The notes below the pieces were generated by a model. The model had not been told where the DNA came from. It saw only the letters and a program-made list of their open reading frames with translations, and ran no database searches. Made by a program: the position numbers and the translations under genes. From Streptomyces sp. SCSIO 30461 (GTDB taxonomy: Bacteria > Actinomycetota > Actinomycetes > Streptomycetales > Streptomycetaceae), in the NCBI RefSeq assembly GCF_037023745.1, contig NZ_CP146101.1:3216001-3280000 (forward strand): 64,000 nucleotides of DNA. Reading direction: 5' to 3'. Positions 52,701 to 61,305 of this stretch are shown piece by piece. Numbering within the stretch: position 1 is the stretch's first letter; the number at the start of each line of letters is the position of its first letter.

Positions 52701-52762
52701 TCGAGGCGTTCGATGACTTCTGCCCGGCCGACGGGCGCAGTGCGCTTCTGAGCGGACGACAC
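49742..52762 (-). CDS. LuxR-family ATPase regulator (LAL type)
   Basis: About 1006 aa. Walker A GSAGVGKT is at residues 34-41 and the Walker B-type VLLVVDGVQRIDPDSAD follows. A long helical/TPR-like middle region leads to the C-terminal LuxR HTH (LTEAELRLAQMVGQGASNQE, then AARLYLSVKTVEARLTRIYQKL, about 930-1000). GTG 52762 follows GGAAGGGGG; an in-frame ATG at 52837 is an alternative that adds 25 residues. Pathway-specific or global activators of this class often control secondary metabolism, but its target is unknown. Confidence 0.9.
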   Translation of the reverse strand: MSSAQKRTAPVGRAEVIERLERVLQARGRALLTGSAGVGKTEVALAISARAQARGETVLWLATLPGDHAIPGATAAALVASVSATLSPAGQLGPNGAEGATGVDALVRAAADVTRPADAPSAGPSGSAGPPGASGLPGAATAPSAPYDVREGLPGPQRDAVAMLCREAPAPEGGWDPIALRLALAQILRSLAGHRPVLLVVDGVQRIDPDSADLLRFALHLAPPTLRVIAIETPEAHDPDAGTTGPEQLWVPSEADVLLVPPLHADDIAELLIHHRLPSRMAGRIHKASGGNPRLALAVGRSLADARTPVHHAEALSLSGRARDLSRQLLGLVSPAVRDTLLLAALALRPTASLIRRAGRPTAEADLAAAERAGLVLLTEDGTVAFRAGILPSTLVHDACWTDRSEGHAALARVVDDPVEEVRHRALATDIPDEELAAEVAAAADSARRRGNTALAAELALLAAESTPGRNGTQRIARLVDAAEEAARAARADLAMRAATDLLARDASPGERVRARLAVLDTAGQGLTGLDEIYAHAMEDSEGDTALRAAVQLRLAVKYVLADGDPVRSRAAAIDSAALAASVGDRMTAAKALTVQARMERVLGSPDEERVLQEARELEMVDRPLGIRNAAQILTIRHALFDDRLLDARDEMNALLPLVERRGSVEDAIELFRTLAEVEARQGQCAAALSHAGRSLALTLEAGLSPGPAWYALALAETAGGSFARAASYARRSAQASDEEGDNVFLSRSLYALGRVQLIMGDVSNSLETLRRVQAGERAQAAVDPSMLRWHEELAEALVASDSLDEASALLADVRPVAERLGRRSVLLGCDRAEALLLAAGGKPDEAAALLTRTAERFATAGLPLEQGRALVALSRVERRRRRRSAAQHALHTAASVFERAGAAPWLALAKETPAGAPEPAPASRGGALSSLTEAELRLAQMVGQGASNQEAAARLYLSVKTVEARLTRIYQKLDVRSRAQLATALGAWAGGRAGSLPTDAGPAPT

Positions 52763-52963
52763 GCACCCACCACCCCCTTCCGGCCTGCGAGCCCCCTGCC
52801 CGTCCGTGCGCGTGTGCAGTGAGGATACGAAGCCCATCGTCCCAGTCCATGCCCGTTGTCCGGCATGCGGACAGGACTGTACCCGGAAAGCGGCGGGGCG
52901 CGCCCGTGGCCCAAGCCCACGAACGCGCCCCTGACCTGCGATTATGACCTCAAAGAGGCTGTC

Positions 52964-54799
52964 TCAGAAGGTGAGGCTCCAGCTGTCGATGTAGCCGGTG
53001 TCACCCGAGGCGGCATCGCGGACCTGGAGCTTCCAGGTGCCGTTGGCGACTTCGCTGGACGCGTCGACCGTGTACGTCGTGAGGACGTTGTCGGCGCTGT
53101 CGGAGCCCGAGAAGGTCTTGAGGCCGCGCACCGTGCCGTCCGGGGCGATCAGGTCGATGATCAGGTCCCCTCGCCAGGTGTGCTTGATGTCCACGGCGAC
53201 CTTGAGGGCGGAGGGTGCGTTGCCGGTGCGGCCGGTGACGGTGATCGACGACGACACGGTGGCGTTGTCGTTGATCGTCACATTGGTGCTGTTGGTGAAG
53301 GTCGCGCCGGAACCGGTGTCGGTGCCGAGGACGGCGTTGACGGTCTTGGCCGCATCCGCGATGCCGGAGCCGCAGCCACCGGAGCAGGTGCCGGGAAGCG
53401 TGCGGGCGTTCGCCTTGATGGCGGCTTCGATCTCGGCCGGGGTCAGCGAGGACTTCGCGGACTTCAGCAGCGCCGCGAGGCCGGCGATGTGCGGGGCGGC
53501 CATCGACGTGCCCTGGTACGGCTCGTAGTTCTCGGCAGACTGGGTGGTGTCACCGGAGTTCAGCGTCGAGAGGATGCCGTTCTCGGGCGTGGTGATGGTG
53601 CCGGGGGTGTCGGTCGAGCGACGGGTCTCGCCACCGGGCGCCGAGACGTCGACCGCGCTGCCGTAGTTGGAGTAGAACGAGCGGTTGCCCTCACGGCTGG
53701 TGGACGCCACGGTGATGACGTTGGGGCAGTTCGCCGGGGTGGAGCTGGAGGCGCTGGAGTTCTCGTTGCCCGCCGCGACCACGACCGTCGTGCCGCGGGA
53801 GACGGCGCCGTTGATCGCGTTCCTGTAGACGCTCGGGCAGGTGGAGCTGGAGCCGCCGAGGCTGAGGTTCAGCACCTTCGCCGGGGTCGGGTTCGCGGCG
53901 ACCCCCGGGACGCTGCCGCCGGAGGCCCAGGTGATCGCGTCGGCGATGTCGGACGACGAGCCGCCGCACTTGCCGAGCACACGCACGGGCTGGATCTTCG
54001 CGTTGTACGCGATACCCGCGATGCCCTTGTTGTTGCCGGCCGCCGCGGCGATGGTGCCCGCGACATGCGTGCCGTGCCAGGAGGAGTCACCGGCCGTCGA
54101 GCCGAGGCCGCACTCGCCGTCGGTGGCGTTCCAGTCGCCCTCGTCCTTGGGGTTGCTGTCCCGTCCGCTGCCGTCGCGAGCGTCGGCCGAGTCGGAGATG
54201 AAGTCGTAACCGGAGACGATGTTCGCGGCCAGGTCCGAGTGGGTGGCGTAGCCGGTGTCGATGACGGCGACCGTGACACCGCTGCCGGTGGTCTTGTCCC
54301 AGGCGGTCGGCACATTCATGCCGCCGGTGCTCTCGAAGAGGTCCCACTGGGCGGCGTACTGGGTGTCGTTGGGCGTGATCGCCATCGGGTAGGCGCGGAT
54401 GTCCGGCTCCACCGAGGCGACCGAGGGGTCGGCGCGGAAGGCGGCCATGACCTCGCCGAGGTCCTGCTTGGATGCGGCGCCACCCAGGTCCACCAGCGCG
54501 GCACCGCCGGCGAGGCGGCGCTCGAAGACGAGCTTCTCACCGGTCTCGGTGGCCTTCGTGGCGGCGTCGGTCTTGGCGGCGGTGTTCGAACTCGCCTCTG
54601 TGGCCTGCGCCTTGTAGGTCACGATGACCTTCTCGACCGGCGCGGTCGGCAGCTGCGGCAGCGACTGCGCGGCAGGTGCGGCCTGCGGTGACGAGTTCGC
54701 CGGGGCGGCGGCAAACGCCACGGCGGAAGTGGCGGCGACACCGACGATGGTGGCGGTCGCGGCCACGACGGATATGAGTCTCCGTCCGGAACCGTTCAA
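52964..54799 (-). CDS. Secreted S8 subtilisin-like serine protease with P-domain
   Basis: About 611 aa. Signal peptide (RRLISVVAATATIVGVAATS), I9-type propeptide (VEKVIVTYKAQ...), and the catalytic domain with Asp in VAVIDTGYATHSDL (~180), His in SSWHGTHVAGT (~238) and Ser in GTSMAAPHIAG (~430). The C-terminal ~115 residues form a proprotein-convertase P-domain (DIKHTWRGDLIIDLIAPDG, DTGYIDSWSL). TTG 54799 is chosen because AAGGGAACACC precedes it and gives a clean signal peptide; the frame stays open to 54991. Extracellular proteinase, monocistronic. Confidence 0.92.
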   Translation of the reverse strand: MNGSGRRLISVVAATATIVGVAATSAVAFAAAPANSSPQAAPAAQSLPQLPTAPVEKVIVTYKAQATEASSNTAAKTDAATKATETGEKLVFERRLAGGAALVDLGGAASKQDLGEVMAAFRADPSVASVEPDIRAYPMAITPNDTQYAAQWDLFESTGGMNVPTAWDKTTGSGVTVAVIDTGYATHSDLAANIVSGYDFISDSADARDGSGRDSNPKDEGDWNATDGECGLGSTAGDSSWHGTHVAGTIAAAAGNNKGIAGIAYNAKIQPVRVLGKCGGSSSDIADAITWASGGSVPGVAANPTPAKVLNLSLGGSSSTCPSVYRNAINGAVSRGTTVVVAAGNENSSASSSTPANCPNVITVASTSREGNRSFYSNYGSAVDVSAPGGETRRSTDTPGTITTPENGILSTLNSGDTTQSAENYEPYQGTSMAAPHIAGLAALLKSAKSSLTPAEIEAAIKANARTLPGTCSGGCGSGIADAAKTVNAVLGTDTGSGATFTNSTNVTINDNATVSSSITVTGRTGNAPSALKVAVDIKHTWRGDLIIDLIAPDGTVRGLKTFSGSDSADNVLTTYTVDASSEVANGTWKLQVRDAASGDTGYIDSWSLTF

Positions 54800-55544
54800 G
54801 GTGTTCCCTTTCCGAGAAACTGGGGATCGGACGAACGGCGCGGAACCGCGGTTCGCTGTGGGGGTGCGACCCGTGGTTCCCGGGCTCCTTCGCCCGCTGC
54901 GCCGCCGCCGGCACGACGGCTCCTGGTCAAGAGCCGCCACCGGACGAAACGCCGCGTTCACATGATGTTTACATGAACCTGACATGTGCACTCAGGGGCA
55001 GTGAATCGCCGGTTCGGCAGACAGTAGGGAAAGGCGAGATGAACCCGATACGGGGAAAACCCTTGCCTCGTAGGGGGCTCACAGCGGGGGCTCCCGAGAG
55101 GGCCCGCAGTGTCGGAGCGGGTGAGCCTTCGCGACACCCCGGTCGCCGGTGCGGCCCGGTCCCGTGGAGGCCGGTCAACCGGAATCCCGCCGGGGGTGCC
55201 GTCGCCGGAGGTCACAGCGGATACCCCGGTGCCGGTCGGACCGGGGTGCGGGTGCCCGCCGTCACCCGCGCTCGCCCGCGGCGAAACGAGTGGCCGCCGC
55301 CGAGTAGCGACACGCAGGCTCGGCGGAGCGCACCACCCGACGGCTTTTCCGGACGCCCGAGTTCACCCCCCGTGTCTCCTGAACACCACGGCACATATCC
55401 CGGCGACGACCTTCAACGGACTCGCCGTCGGCGTCCTCTGCCCAAGCGGAGACCGGCTCGCGGGAGTCCGGTTCGGGGCAGTCCGGTGCGGTTGGGCTCG
55501 CCCGGAGCCGGTGTGCCTGGTGTGGCGTAGCGCCCCGCCTTGCC
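54800..55544. other. Intergenic region between protease and LUD pseudogene
   Basis: About 745 bp. The part 54955-54995 is AT-richer with three spaced CATG motifs (ACATGATG, ACATGAAC, ACATGTGC) and is the likely protease promoter area. The rest is GC-rich with no supported gene. Some is probably lost 5' sequence of the LUD gene. Confidence 0.4.
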
Positions 55545-55877
55545 GACCGCGCGGACGCCACGCCGGAGGAACCCGACGCGGTCGACAGTGTCGTCACGGG
55601 CTGCGCGCTCGCCATCGCCGAAACCGGCACCATCGTGCTGGACGGCGGCCCCGACCAGGGCCGACGGCGGATCAGCCTCATCCCCGACCATCACATCTGC
55701 GTGGTACGAGCCCCCGAGCAGGTCGTCGCGGCCGTGCCCCAGGCGCTGCCCCGGCCGGACCCGGTCCGCCCGATGACATGGATCTCCGGACCATCGGCCA
55801 CCAGCGGCATCGAACTCGACCGGGTCGAGGGTGTGCACGGCCCACGGACCCTGGAAGTCGTGATCGTCACCGGCTGA
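55545..55877 (+). pseudogene. 5'-truncated LUD-domain (LutC-like) protein
   Basis: The frame reads ADRADATPEEPDAVDSVVTG, CALAIAETGTIVLDGGPDQG, RRRISLIPDHHICVVRAPEQ and ends GVHGPRTLEVVIVTG, which is the C-terminal half of the LutC/YkgG lactate-utilisation family (about 110 of ~210 residues). No start codon or N-terminal half is seen; upstream sequence does not continue the family in any frame. The last 11 nt overlap the convergent DUF309 gene. Confidence 0.8.
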
Positions 55878-56361
55878 GCCGCAGCCGCGGAGCACGCTCC
55901 GCCGCCGGGACGGCGGCTCCGTCCCGGCGCAGCTCCCGCGCCAGTTCGCCTGCCCAGCCGACGAGCCCTGTCACATCGACGCCATACAGGCCCGCGGGCG
56001 GAGCGGAAGCCGCGTAGGACGCCACCGACTCCGCTCCACGGGTCAGCAGCGCCGCGCCGCCCCTCGTGTTGCCGCGGGCGGCGTGCGTCAGCCCGACCGC
56101 GAGCTGCGCAAGCCCCCGCCACAACGCCCGCTCCTCATCGGGCCCGGACTTCCAGGCGTCCTCCAGCACCTCATGGGCGTGGAAAGGCATCCCCGCGTCC
56201 AGCAGACGCTGGGCCTCGCCCAGCGTCTCCCGCGGTGCGCGCACCAGCCCCTCCGGTTGCCGGGGCACTCCCTCCGCCCCGTAGGGCAAGGGGCGCCCGA
56301 GCCCGTCACGCGGGCGCGCGTTGCGTGCCCGGCCCTCGGGATCGCGGTCTCTCGGCGTCAT
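55867..56361 (-). CDS. DUF309 domain protein
   Basis: About 164 aa. The DUF309 signature is clear: FHAHEVLEDAWKSGPDEERA then LWRGLAQLAVGLTHAARGN. Helical all-alpha protein of unknown function. ATG 56361 chosen; GTG 56367 is a possible earlier start. Convergent with the LUD pseudogene, sharing 11 nt. Confidence 0.9.
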   Translation of the reverse strand: MTPRDRDPEGRARNARPRDGLGRPLPYGAEGVPRQPEGLVRAPRETLGEAQRLLDAGMPFHAHEVLEDAWKSGPDEERALWRGLAQLAVGLTHAARGNTRGGAALLTRGAESVASYAASAPPAGLYGVDVTGLVGWAGELARELRRDGAAVPAAERAPRLRLSR

Positions 56362-56474
56362 GTCCACGCCTCGATTGTCACTCGCGCGGCGGGGCCTGCC
56401 GGAACCGTGTCCGCCATCGCCGCGACAGGACTACTCTCAGCCATCTGACACCTCGTGGGGAGGGGAGGTCGCCC

Positions 56475-59129
56475 ATGCCGTACCGGGCGCAACACCATGA
56501 ACGTATTGCGCTCTTGGAGCGCGAACCGGAAGTCGCCGCGGCCGCGCGCGCCGTCGAGGCACTGCGTTCGGAACGCGCCACCGGCGGCCTGCTGATCTAC
56601 AGCGGCGAGGCGGGCCTCGGAAAGACCTCCCTCCTCGCGGAGGTGAGCGGCATCGCCACGGCCCGCGGTTGCACCGTCCGCACCGCGCGCGGCAGCGAGA
56701 CCGCGACCTCCGTACCCTTCCACGTCGTGCGGCAACTGCTCCAGCCGGCGCTCGGCGGCATGGCACCGGACGAGGCGCGAGAGCTGTTCGGCGACTGGTA
56801 CGACATCACCGCGCCCGCACTCGGCATCGCGGCGCCGTCCGGCCCGCCCGCCGACCCCCAAGGCGTACGCGACGGCCTCGACCGAGTCGTCACCGCCCTG
56901 TCCGAACGTCTCCGCAAGCGCCCTCTCGTGGTACTCGTCGACGACGCCCACTGGTCGGACGGAGAGTCGCTCGGCTGGCTCGTTTCCTTCGCCACCCGGC
57001 TCAGTACGCTCCCGCTCCTCATCGTCATCGCCCACCGCCCGGAAGACGCGTCGGACACGTCGTCCGCCCTCCTGAACACCGCGGGGACCGCTGCGCGCCT
57101 GCGCATCCCGCTGCGCGAGCTGACCGCCGAGGCCGTGTCGGAGCTCGTCCGGGCCACCGTCGGCGAGGGGGCCGACGACGCGTTCTGCCGCGAAGTGTGG
57201 ACCGTCACCCACGGCAACCCGTACGAGGCGGTCGAGCTCATCGCCAAGGTGCAGGACCACAGCCTCGAACCCGTCGGGCCCCGCACCCGTGAGCTGCGAG
57301 CCCTGGGCGCCACCGCGCGCGGCAGCGGGCTGGTCTCCCGGCTCGAAGGGCTGGGGCCCGACGCCACCAGATTCGCCTGGGCCGCCGCCGTACTCGGCAC
57401 GGACATCTCCCTCGGACTCGCCGCCTCCCTCGCCGGAATGCCCCCGGCCAAGGCCGCCGCCTGCGCGGAGCGGCTGCGTGAGGCGCGTATCGTCACCGGG
57501 CCCGACCCGCTCGAATTCGTCCACCCCCTCATCGCCACCGCCGTCTACCGGGCCATTCCACCGGCCCTGTGCACCGCCATGCACGGTCGTGCGGCCTGGG
57601 CCGTCACCGAAGCCGGACTCGGCTCCGCCGCGGCATCCCGCCATCTGCTCGAAGTGCACCCAGACGACGACCAGGAGGTCGTCCGGCAGCTGAGGGAGGC
57701 GGCCAGGGACCATCTGGCGGTCGGTGCGCCGGAGGCGGCCTGCCGCTGTCTCGAGCGGGCGCTCCAGGAGCCGCCGCGCAGCGGCGTCCGCGCGCAGGTG
57801 CTGTACGAACTCGGCTGCGCCACGCTGCTGACCTCGCCGCCGACCACCATCCGGCATCTGCGCCAGGCCCTCGACCTGCCCGGACTCGACCGAGGACTCC
57901 GCGTCGACGCCACCTATCGCCTGGCACAGGCGCTCGCCCACAACGACCAGCTCAGCGAAGCGGCCGTGGCCCTCGCAACCGAGGCCGGCGACACCCCGCC
58001 CGGCCCGGCCCGGATGCGGCTCCAGGCCGCTCAGTTCCTGTGGGAGGGCACCCAGGCCAGGGAGAACGACGGGCCGGCGCGCTCACGCCGGCTCGCGGAA
58101 CTCGCCGACCGGCTGCCGGGCCGCGACAACGCCGAGCGGGCCCTGCTCACCATCAGGGCCTTCGACGCGATGCTGCGTGGTGAGGACGCCGAACTCGTCG
58201 TCGAGCTGTGCGACCGGGCCCTGGTCGACGGGCGCCCGGCGCCCGGTCTCGGCTGGACCGACACCGAGTGGGGCTTCGAACCACCCGCACTCGCCGGGAT
58301 CAGCTACGCGTTCACCGACCGGCTCGACCACGCGGAGGAGCTCTTCACCGAGGCGGTCCGGGCGTACGAGATCTCCGGCTGGAGCGGTGCCCACCTGGCC
58401 TTCGCACACACTCTGCTCGGCCTTGTCCACCGCCGCAGGGGCAATCTCCCCGAGGCCGAGTCGTTCCTGCGCGAAGGACTGCGGCTCGCCGATCGCATAG
58501 GGAGCGGCCTGCCCGTGCACTGGATCTCGGTGGGCCTGCTCATCGACACACTGCTGGCGCGCGGCGACACGTCCGAGGCCGAGACGGTGGCGGAGCGCTA
58601 TGCCTTCCGGCCGCCCTATCCCAACGCCATCGTCATTCCCGACGGCCCGAGCGTACGTGGAAGGCTGCTGCTGGCCACCGGTCACACCAAGGAAGGGGTG
58701 GCCGAACTTGAGGCAGGCGGGGGCGACTTGGAGGTCCGTGGACGCCACAACGGCGTCTGGGCTCCGTGGTCCGTCGACCTGGCTCGAGCCATCGCCGCCG
58801 AATCCCCGGCTCGCGCCGCCCAGCTGACCACCCGTGCCCGTGCTCATGCCGAGCGCTTCGGCACGGGCACGGCCATCGGGGAAGCCCTTCGCTGTGCCGC
58901 CGCACTCGCCCCCGAACCCGAAGCGGTCCCACTGCTCGCCCGGGCGGTACGCCACTTGGAGGCGTCCCCCTCCGGGTATGAGCACGCACGGGCCCGCTAT
59001 GAGTACGGTCTCGCCCTCCGCTCCTCGCACGAGCTCACTCGTGCCGCCGATCTGGCCGCCACCTGCGGCGCCACCACTCTCGCGGCACGCGCCCGGGAGG
59101 CGTGCGTGACCATCCTGGCCATGGAGTGA
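56475..59129 (+). CDS. LAL-like AAA ATPase regulator without HTH
   Basis: 884 aa. Walker A GEAGLGKTS is at ~44-52 and Walker B VVLVDDAHWSD near 157; the long TPR-like region follows as in LuxR-type LAL regulators. The protein ends TTLAARAREACVTILAME, about where the C-terminal LuxR HTH should begin, and no HTH is encoded in the next 52 nt before the tRNA. It may be a truncated regulator or a genuine HTH-less ATPase. ATG 56475 follows GGGGAGGGGAGG. Confidence 0.88.
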   Translation: MPYRAQHHERIALLEREPEVAAAARAVEALRSERATGGLLIYSGEAGLGKTSLLAEVSGIATARGCTVRTARGSETATSVPFHVVRQLLQPALGGMAPDEARELFGDWYDITAPALGIAAPSGPPADPQGVRDGLDRVVTALSERLRKRPLVVLVDDAHWSDGESLGWLVSFATRLSTLPLLIVIAHRPEDASDTSSALLNTAGTAARLRIPLRELTAEAVSELVRATVGEGADDAFCREVWTVTHGNPYEAVELIAKVQDHSLEPVGPRTRELRALGATARGSGLVSRLEGLGPDATRFAWAAAVLGTDISLGLAASLAGMPPAKAAACAERLREARIVTGPDPLEFVHPLIATAVYRAIPPALCTAMHGRAAWAVTEAGLGSAAASRHLLEVHPDDDQEVVRQLREAARDHLAVGAPEAACRCLERALQEPPRSGVRAQVLYELGCATLLTSPPTTIRHLRQALDLPGLDRGLRVDATYRLAQALAHNDQLSEAAVALATEAGDTPPGPARMRLQAAQFLWEGTQARENDGPARSRRLAELADRLPGRDNAERALLTIRAFDAMLRGEDAELVVELCDRALVDGRPAPGLGWTDTEWGFEPPALAGISYAFTDRLDHAEELFTEAVRAYEISGWSGAHLAFAHTLLGLVHRRRGNLPEAESFLREGLRLADRIGSGLPVHWISVGLLIDTLLARGDTSEAETVAERYAFRPPYPNAIVIPDGPSVRGRLLLATGHTKEGVAELEAGGGDLEVRGRHNGVWAPWSVDLARAIAAESPARAAQLTTRARAHAERFGTGTAIGEALRCAAALAPEPEAVPLLARAVRHLEASPSGYEHARARYEYGLALRSSHELTRAADLAATCGATTLAARAREACVTILAME

Positions 59130-59181
59130 GGTAACCTTGTTCCGCGCGCACAGCCGGGGCCCAGCCCCGACGAAGGCGCAT

Positions 59182-59255
<74 letters not shown>

Positions 59256-59274
59256 CTTTGCGAAGTCGCAGGTC

Positions 59275-59315
59275 AGGGGCCGTTTTTTCAGAGCGAGACT
59301 GAAAAAACGGCCCCT
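59275..59315. terminator. Bidirectional intrinsic terminator after tRNA-Pro copy 2
   Basis: AGGGGCCGTTTTTTCAG (59275-59291) and its exact complement CTGAAAAAACGGCCCCT (59299-59315) give a perfect 17-bp stem with a 7-nt loop and A/T tracts in both arms, so it can act in both directions. Confidence 0.9.
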
Positions 59316-59360
59316 TGATCATTTTGGGGACCGGTTGGGGACCGATTCGCGTCGACCGGC

Positions 59361-59696
59361 TCAACGCACTGCCACGAACGGGATCGGCATCCGGCGAGCT
59401 CGCTTGCCCTTTGTGGCCTTGTCGACGAGGCCGCCGGGAGCCGATGTGGTCTGGCGCCGGACGGTCCGGATCCAGTTGGTGGTGTCGCTGTCCCCGATTC
59501 TGCAGCCGGAAACCTCGCCGATGCGCGCGGACGTGCACGCGGCGGAGAGGGCGACCTCGCCCCCACACTGATACCCGTCGTGGGAAGCGCATACAAGGGC
59601 GTCGGCCGGCTCGACGAGTGCCTCCCGGTCGGGAAGTGCCGGCGTGCGCGGGTCGAGAAGCTCGTCCTCTGCGTGCTTGTAGAGCCATTGCCGGCC
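59361..59696 (-). pseudogene. int: Tyrosine integrase remnant (pSAM2-type)
   Basis: The minus strand encodes GRQWLYKHAEDELLDPRTPA, LPDREALVEPADALVCASHD and SAACTSARIGEVSGCRIGDS, then VRRQTTSAPGGLVDKATKGK. This is the start of the catalytic domain of pSAM2-like integrases, including the first catalytic Arg (ARIGEV). The later HxxR and Tyr motifs are missing and the DNA-binding N-domain is absent. It lies 106 bp from the tRNA-Pro, which is the expected place for int. An epimerase gene ends 15 nt away. Confidence 0.85.
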
Positions 59697-59710
59697 TGCC
59701 ACGCGGGGCG

Positions 59711-60670
59711 TCAGCCCGCGGCGAGGGTCGCCTCCAGCCCCGTGGCGAACGGCGTGGTGGTCCATCCCAGGTGGGTGCGCGCGGCGCTGGCGTCGGGCAC
59801 CGAGTGCGAGCGCAGGAAGTGCAGTTCGCCGAACGACAGCAGCGGCGGGCGCCGGGTGATCCGGGACACCCCTTCGCCCAGCGCGGCCACCGCCAGGGCG
59901 ATCGGCGCGGGCATGCTCGGCGGGACTTTGGCCCCGGGGGCGGCGGCTGCCACGGCCTGGGCGATCTCGCGCATCGTCAGATAGGTGTCGGACAGGATCC
60001 ATCGAGAGCCGACCGGCGCGTTCGCCGCCAGGACCTGCCCCTTGGCCACGTCGTCGGCGAAGACGACCGGCATACCGCCCGGCGGCAGCATCGGCACCTT
60101 GTTGCGGGCCAGGTGAGCCAAGGCGAGGTTCAGCGTCGCGTCGGCGCGCCCGGGCCCGTACACCGCGGAGGGGTGGACGAACCGCGCGGGCAGGCCGCGC
60201 TCGGCCACGGCGGCGGCGACCAGGCGGTCGGCATCCTGCTTGGTGCGCTCATAGGCGGTACCGAGCGCCCGGCTCGCCAGCCGTGTCTCGTCGAACGGAC
60301 GGCCCGGAATGCGCTCGAAGACATCGATGGTGCTGGTGTGCACGAAGCACTCCACGCCGACGGCAAGGGCCGCGTCCACCAGGTGCCGAGTGCCCCCGAC
60401 GTTGACTCGCTCGAAGACCGACGGGTCGGCCAGCCACTGTTCGGCGAGCCCGCCGGTGTGGAACACCGTGTCGCATCCTTCGAGAGCCGCGCTCAGTGAG
60501 TCGGGATCGGTGAGGTCGCCGCGTACCGGGACCACTCCCGCGGGCAGCGCCTGGCTGTCCCGTTCGGGCGAGCGCAGCAACGCGATCACGCGGTGGCCGG
60601 AGGCGGCCAGCAGACGTACCAGCGGTCCCCCCACGGTTCCGGTTGCTCCGGTGACCAGTACCTGCCGCAC
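59711..60670 (-). CDS. NAD-dependent epimerase/dehydratase (extended SDR)
   Basis: 319-aa extended SDR. GATGTVGG near the N-terminus binds NAD; the catalytic YERTK motif and STIDV segment are visible. GTG 60670 gives 5-nt spacing from GGAGG; the frame extends to 60757. Probably a nucleotide-sugar or dihydroflavonol-type reductase; the substrate is unclear. It ends next to the integrase remnant, so the boundary of the deleted element lies here. Confidence 0.88.
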   Translation of the reverse strand: MRQVLVTGATGTVGGPLVRLLAASGHRVIALLRSPERDSQALPAGVVPVRGDLTDPDSLSAALEGCDTVFHTGGLAEQWLADPSVFERVNVGGTRHLVDAALAVGVECFVHTSTIDVFERIPGRPFDETRLASRALGTAYERTKQDADRLVAAAVAERGLPARFVHPSAVYGPGRADATLNLALAHLARNKVPMLPPGGMPVVFADDVAKGQVLAANAPVGSRWILSDTYLTMREIAQAVAAAAPGAKVPPSMPAPIALAVAALGEGVSRITRRPPLLSFGELHFLRSHSVPDASAARTHLGWTTTPFATGLEATLAAG

Positions 60671-61305
60671 CACTGCCTCCTCGATGTCTCCACAGCGTCG
60701 TACGGCCCGATTATCACAGCGACCCCTCGTCGGCGCACGAATCCCGCGCCTCGCCAATGCTCAGGAGTAACTGATCGTTCATCCAAGTGCTCTGCGTGCA
60801 GCGGCGTAGCCACCGGGCGCCGTCCTTTCAGCACAGGCGGTCAAGGGAGTGCCCATGCTGTTCAGGCGAGCCGGTTGCCGCTGCCCGGCAGTGGGCACGC
60901 CTGTAGTGCGATCCATCACACGTGCGTACGTGCGTGGACTTGCCCGCACCTACCAGACCGCCGGCGGCGGCCGGACGGAGTCGGTGCGCTGCGGCATCCG
61001 GCGCATGCACCTGAGTCCGCTCCATGGGGCGGTCGGCGATCCGGGGTCACTCCACGTCCAATTCCGGAGGCACCATGACGTTTCGTGCTCGCAGGGCCTC
61101 CCGCCGGCGCGATCGATGTGCGAAGATCTTCACGCCTTGGGGGAGGCGGGGGCGGCGCGCTCGACTGGTGCGCCGAGAGGCGATTCTTCATCTCTTAGTT
61201 GCCTGACTGACCATCAGATGACTTCCTGGGCGCGCGATGTGTCGTGCCGTCATCACCATCTGCTTCTTCCCGGGGCGTGAACTGTTCCTAGAAGAATCGG
61301 ACTGA
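60671..61305. other. Intergenic region without a convincing gene
   Basis: About 635 bp. A 43-codon Arg-rich frame (ATG 61076 to TGA 61205) has a fair GGAGG site but no recognised family, and I do not call it. Bases 61190-61305 have lower GC and are likely the promoter of the downstream large secreted protein. Confidence 0.4.

Noticed and set aside
55109-56017. 302-codon plus-strand ORF
   Set aside because: Arg/Pro/Gly-rich shadow; the LUD-like protein lies in another frame of the same strand and DUF309 on the opposite strand.
60849-61280. 143-codon plus-strand ORF and a nested 43-codon Arg-rich frame
   Set aside because: No recognisable domain, mixed codon use and no neighbours that support it; described only as intergenic.
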